Source: Sebastes aleutianus (Eukaryota > Chordata > Actinopteri > Perciformes > Sebastidae). Taken from it: a stretch of 64,000 nt of DNA. The notes below the pieces were generated by a model that searched no databases, was not told the DNA's origin, and saw nothing but the letters and a program-made list of their open reading frames with translations. The stretch spans positions 6,638,909 to 6,702,908 of the forward strand of contig CAKAKS010000067.1 in assembly GCA_916700875.1 (NCBI GenBank), in the 5' to 3' direction. The stretch's first letter is position 1; each line of letters begins with the position of its first letter. Below are positions 59,501 through 64,000 of this stretch, piece by piece. A program made the position numbers and the translations under genes.

Positions 59501-60204
59501 GACCACAAAATGTATATTTAATGATGCATTCCATTTGTTATTGACTTTTTTTTCTCTGATGTTTCGCCCAAACTTTGTGAAGCAAATGCTACATTTTTAT
59601 CCTGCTGAGATACCAACCCAGTTACCAGAAAAAATATTGGCATTTGATGTTTCAGCAAATCACAAAATACGTTGCATGTCGATGTTTCTGAACCAAAAAT
59701 CAGTTAAAAAATATGTTTCATATCAGCCTTGTATCACGCTTGCAGAAACGCACAATGCTGCGTGGTTAATATCGTGAAACGATTGGTCAAGTTTAGGCAA
59801 TAGAACTACTAGTTTAAGGTTATAAAAAAACATCATGGCTTGTGTTAAAATAATAACGTAACAACCTAAAATAACAACGTAACTACCATAAATAAACAAC
59901 AACCGCCCTTATTGGGCTGTCTTGCTTGTTATACTCGTTATACTCGTTATACTTGTGATTATACCACGCAATTTTCAATATCGTTGTACTTCGTCACTTG
60001 CTCTGACCAAATGCAAAAAAGTCCACTTTCAACATATCCGTGGTTTGCAGAAAGGTACAAGTGAAGTCCAGAAGTCGAGATAAGGGAAAGTACAGCTGCA
60101 AAGTATCTGTTACCATATCTATCACAAATGAGTCTACCCTGTGTTTTCAATATGCTTTTGAAACACAAAACGGACAAACCAAACACTGGCTCTAGAGAAG
60201 GACA

Positions 60205-60330
60205 TTCACGTTTTCATGGTTTTGCGTCGGCCACCGTAGTTCTCCTACATGCGTGGCACACGGGAGACGTTTCAGTTATCTGCAACCTCCCTGCTAGATT
60301 CCATCAGATCCTACACACTGCACCTTTACC
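60205..60330 (-). mobile_element. Reverse fragment of the TTAA-type MITE
   Basis: GCGTCGGCCACCGTAGTTCT, CCTACATGCGTGGCACACGG and TCCTACACACTGCACCTTTA are the reverse complement of the left end of the family at 25368 and 41446. Confidence 0.7.
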
Positions 60331-60404
60331 TTTTATATTGCCGCCTCTGGTGCATGCAACACAAATTTGCTTTTTTTATTATTATTGTTATTATTATAAT
60401 TTTG

Positions 60405-60492
60405 GGGACATTTGTCAGGCAGTAATGGAGAGAGAGAGATACAACAATGGGCCCCAGCCAGACTCAAACTGGGGACGTTGTGTGCTGATGAT
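60405..60492 (-). mobile_element. tRNA-derived SINE fragment
   Basis: On the - strand, AACGTCCCCAGTTTGAGTCT, GGCTGGGGCCCATTGTTGTA and TCTCTCTCTCCATTACTGCC match the common fish SINE layout. AGTTTGAGTCT lies where a pol III B box (GGTTCGAATCC-like) is expected. The A box half is not seen. Confidence 0.55.
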
Positions 60493-61264
60493 CGGTGATG
60501 TAATCCCCATATTTTCTTATGCAGTTTTGCAGGAGGAGAGTTTCATCTGGACCAGCTTTTTGCATGTTGAAAAATGCTGGCTAGATTTGTAGTTCCTGCT
60601 TTTAAACATTAGGAATGAGAAGAGGAAACTAGAACACAAAGTACCATTGGTTTCGAAAGTCGGAAGTTGTGAACTCCAAGCTTAGATGTTTATAGTTTCA
60701 TGTCCATCCAAGCCTTGGGAGTGCTCCAAATATCAGTCACCCACTGACATGCTCTATGATAAAATGAACAGGACTTCTGCTTTTCAACTGTATTCCTCTA
60801 CTTTACCACACACACATACACACACCTTGTCCATTAATCCAGTTTATCTCAATACTCAGAAATTCATTACATCCCTTCAGCGAAGAAACAAAAGCCAAAC
60901 AGCAGAGTGTGACCTATTGGCAGACTATTTATGTTGCCCGTATCGCAAGCTAAACAGCGCAAGGCACATGTACAATTTTCAGGGGCGTCCCGATCGATTC
61001 GCCCCCGTAACTAGATATCATATCGCTTTTGAAAATCCATCACACCTGTACTCTCAAGCAATATACATCGTTTATAATGAAAAACGAAAGAACAAAAAAG
61101 AAAAAAAAGAAGAGAAAAGCCTGGAGTCAGAAAAGATTAGAAATGGGTGAGATGTAAGAGAGGAAGACGGAGAAGAACAAGAAAGAGGGAAAGAGGGGAG
61201 ATGGAGGAGAGAAGGGAAGGGAATTAAGGAGACTGATGGTGGAGCGCGGGGTCCAGGGGGCATG

Positions 61265-61540
61265 GATAAGTGTGTGTGCGTGTGTGCGTGTGTGTGTGTG
61301 TGTGAGTGAGTGAGTGACCATATGCCTCACACACACCCACACACACCCACACGGAGAGGGTAGCTCATGAAGACAAATGTAGTGACCTTGCTTAGTGATA
61401 AGGCATGGAGATAAAGTAGTGTTGGATGAAATAACTGAAAAACACCAAGAGAAACAGAGGCGTGTGTGTGTGTGTGTGTGTGTGCGTGTGCGTGTGTGTG
61501 GGAGTGTGTGTGTGTGTGTGGGAGTGCAATAGAGATAGAC
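61265..61540. repeat. GT microsatellite cluster
   Basis: GT runs at about 61269-61306, 61464-61499 and 61505-61520, with a CACACCCA run between. From 60500 to 62250 no gene was recognised. Confidence 0.88.
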
Positions 61541-62254
61541 AGGTGAACAGACAGATGGGAAGATGGAGAGACAGGAAGATAAAGTGAGACAGAGAGAGAT
61601 GAAAGGACAAACAGACACAGATGTGGCTCAATACTGAGAAAGGCAAATAAACAATAAGATATGAAAACAGACAGTGACCATATCACACTATTAAACTTCA
61701 CACACTCACCCACGCAATACACATAGATTTTCAGAATAAAATGACTTAACGAGTTACTTAGCACAGGCGGAAACTCTTGTTTTTTTGCAAACCCTCACTG
61801 GCTGAAGTTCTCACCTGTTTGCAGTGATGTGGGCAGTGTGTGTACTCGGGTGTGGTCAGTACACTGTGACATCACTGTTGGGTTTGGTGACAGGTGCAAC
61901 AGAGCACACTTCAGTCAGTGACACAGTGATTTTCAGCTTGGTTCCTTTCCGAATAGGTATGTGTAAAGTAGCCATGTCCAAGATGCTTGGCTGTAAGCAG
62001 ACATTCTCGTTTCTAAACAACTTGGTTACGTAATGAGAACACTGTTGCTTTGGCGACTGACCACCTTGTTTCCTGTTGAAAAATGATGAATTATTCTTTT
62101 ATTTTCTACTTTTCAGCATTATGCTTAGGAATGAGAAAAGAACAGACAAAACAAAAACGTCCATAGGCTCAGATATGTTTGAAAATGTCAGCATACTTTG
62201 AAACTCGTGAACTCTGAATACTCAACCACAGCTTTTTTTGCATACGGTATACAC

Positions 62255-62430
62255 CAACCTGATCTCATGGGAAGGCGTGAATAGCATGCCATTTTAAGGA
62301 CATATCCCGTGTCATGATAACACATTTTAGGCTTTTTGCGTGTCATTTCCACGCCATGTCGCTACCGTGAAATGGTCACGGTTATGTTTAGGCAACAAAA
62401 CCACAAAGCATCATGGTTGGGCTTAAAGAT
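62255..62430 (+). mobile_element. Teleost repeat, short related fragment
   Basis: CTGATCTCATGGGAAGGCGT...GTGTCATTTCCACGCCATGT then GTTTAGGCAACAAAACCAC are pieces of the same family as 44755 and 56080, with part of the body missing. Confidence 0.5.
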
Positions 62431-62931
62431 GCTATTGATAACATTCAGCCACTAGATGTCACATTCTCCCTCACCCGTCCCATTGCATTTACTCCATAAC
62501 AAGTCGTTGCCAGTTACTTACCGTCAATCTCAGCCATTCATCCATCAGTTTTTTCCACACTAACTGACGACCCAGAGATACCACATGATACCAACATCGT
62601 TTTAATATTAGCACACAAGCCTTTGTTAGAAGTGAGAACCAAACGTCAGCTATCTTCCACAGAGATAAACAAAACATTAATTTTGGACCCTGATGATTAA
62701 TTCGCAATCATGAAAATTTTTTGCCAACACTACACATCCAGCAAAGGATGGAAACACCTTGGGTTTCACACATTGCAGGAAAAGCAGAGCCAGACATCAA
62801 GGCCAAAGCTTCATGCCAACTCCGTCACGGACAGGAAACGTCATCGCATTGCGCCAACATGTCGGTCGAGCCGGCAGTCACTCTCATCTCTGTGTACTTT
62901 TATTCGGCATCTTTGTAAAGGCTTTGTAGAT

Positions 62932-62949
62932 TTTTTTTTTTTTTTTTTA
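62932..62949. repeat. Poly-T run
   Basis: About 18 T bases with no flanking element recognised. Confidence 0.8.
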
Positions 62950-63039
62950 TATTCATCTACATAAAACTGTTAGCAATAAGCCCTTTAAAAAACAACAAAT
63001 GTAAACAACCTCAAAATAACTCAACAACACTTTGGGACA

Positions 63040-63370
63040 CCAACACCGGTCTCTTGGTTGAAAGGTGTGTTTGTTTGACCCATCCATCTCCCCTCCCATA
63101 AGCAGTGTTTCTCACTTTTTAATGCTACGTCACTTGCTCTTTCTCACTATAGCTCTGAGCATTGCATATTCACGCGTACGAGTTTACACTGCAGCCAGTA
63201 CAGACTACATGGCGTGAAATGACACGCCAAAAGCAACAAAGGCGTTGTTATTGCTTGTGAAATTACTTGTCATTCATGTCATTCATACGCCATTTGATGA
63301 GACCGGGCTGATATACCATGTAGCTTGTCTTAAAGGTCATATTGATATAACATTTTTATGTAGATAAATC
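63040..63370 (-). mobile_element. Teleost repeat, reverse copy 3
   Basis: CCAGTACAGACTACATGGCG, GACACGCCAAAAGCAACAAA and GGGCTGATATACCATGTAGC are the reverse complement of the left half of the copy at 56080. From 63370 to 64000 only a poly-T run and short AGAT/CT-rich repeats are seen. Confidence 0.7.
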
Positions 63371-64000
63371 ATTTAAAAAAGATAATACATCCACAGAGCT
63401 TTTACAAAGGTGTCGAATAAAAGTATGGCTTTTCCTCAAAAAAAATATTATGACAGTGAAATAATCATTTAAAACTTTTTGTGGGTCCAAAATAAATGTT
63501 TTGTTTATCTCTGTGGAAGATATCTAACTTAACTAACTTCCTTTTACCCCTGCATAGACTCAAACTTCAACTCCTCATGTTTCAGAGTCGAGACCAGGGA
63601 TAAGACAAAAATAGTGTCACAGTAACTTAACGCAACTTTGATTGTGGGAACAAATCTATCAGACTATTCACATTACTTGACCACAACAGTTTTTTTTTTT
63701 GCAGGTATCTGCTTTCTTGTTGTATAGTCATTATTTGTGGGGAGCCAACTCTGCGTGATGGCGCCAGAGAACAAAGCTGAAAAAGCCTTTATTGAGAAAG
63801 AGAGATAGACAGATAGACGTCTAGATAGACAGGCAGATAGGAAGGCAGGGAGACAGACAGCAATCACACTGCACAAACACCGCAGAGGTCAATGCTATCA
63901 CGGAAACGAGCGGGTTATTTCGTAGCATTTCATCATCATCATCTATCTCGGTCGCTTGCGCTCTCTCTCCCTCTTTCATGGCTGGATTTCTCATTGATGA

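Larger units (their letters stand above)
44332..64000 (+). other. cadm3: 5' part of cadm3 intron 2 (over 19.6 kb in window)
   Basis: The intron begins with GTGAGAGTCC after the Ig exon. The expected next exon (completing an Ala codon, then LRDNR and the F/G strands of Ig domain 1) was not found on the + strand to the window end. The intron includes an array of degenerate copies of the preceding exon, a composite hAT insertion and several teleost interspersed repeats. Confidence 0.7.

Noticed and set aside
60128..60592. 154-codon frame
   Set aside because: It crosses a reversed MITE and a reversed SINE, so it is chance coding over repeats.

Overview
This window is vertebrate nuclear DNA, almost certainly from a percomorph-type teleost fish. 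The evidence is split exons with GT/AG borders, dense CA/GA/CT microsatellites, many short non-autonomous DNA transposons with TAGGGCTG-like ends and 8-bp target duplications, and teleost-style SINE/LINE tails. There are no bacterial features. Most long open frames are low-complexity or repeat artefacts.

One gene is supported, on the + strand: the 5' part of a cell adhesion molecule 3 gene (cadm3, also called necl1/syncam3). Its signal-peptide exon is at 1146-1236, in phase 1. Its first Ig-domain exon is at 44182-44331, 150 nt, phase 1 at both ends. They are separated by a 42.9-kb intron 1. The remaining Ig domains, membrane segment and cytoplasmic tail must lie beyond 64000. The first 1.1 kb holds a pyrimidine-rich minisatellite, GT/GA repeats and a probable 5'-UTR acceptor.

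Intron 1 (1237-44181) is mostly single-copy sequence crossed by transposon relics. These include a 750-bp hAT-like element (7171-7920), nested elements around 11.1-12.06 kb and 13.6-14.4 kb, a 337-bp hAT MITE with a perfect target duplication (16963-17299), and a hairpin-forming minisatellite (18000-18127). There are also two sets of direct repeats, a 1.2-kb pyrimidine-then-purine block (22.16-23.36 kb), and an inverted pair of repeats at 33.9 and 38.8 kb, the second carrying a 172-bp hAT MITE.

Intron 2 (44332 to the end) contains the most unusual structure seen. At 46.2-47.5 kb and 49.8-50.3 kb there are at least seven degenerate copies of the 3' half of the cadm3 Ig exon, each followed by purine-rich sequence like that after the real donor. 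They are frameshifted or eroded and are best read as an old local array of exon fragments. The second cluster stops 66 bp before a 1,670-bp composite hAT insertion. The rest of the intron holds further teleost repeats, purine-rich tracts and single-copy DNA.
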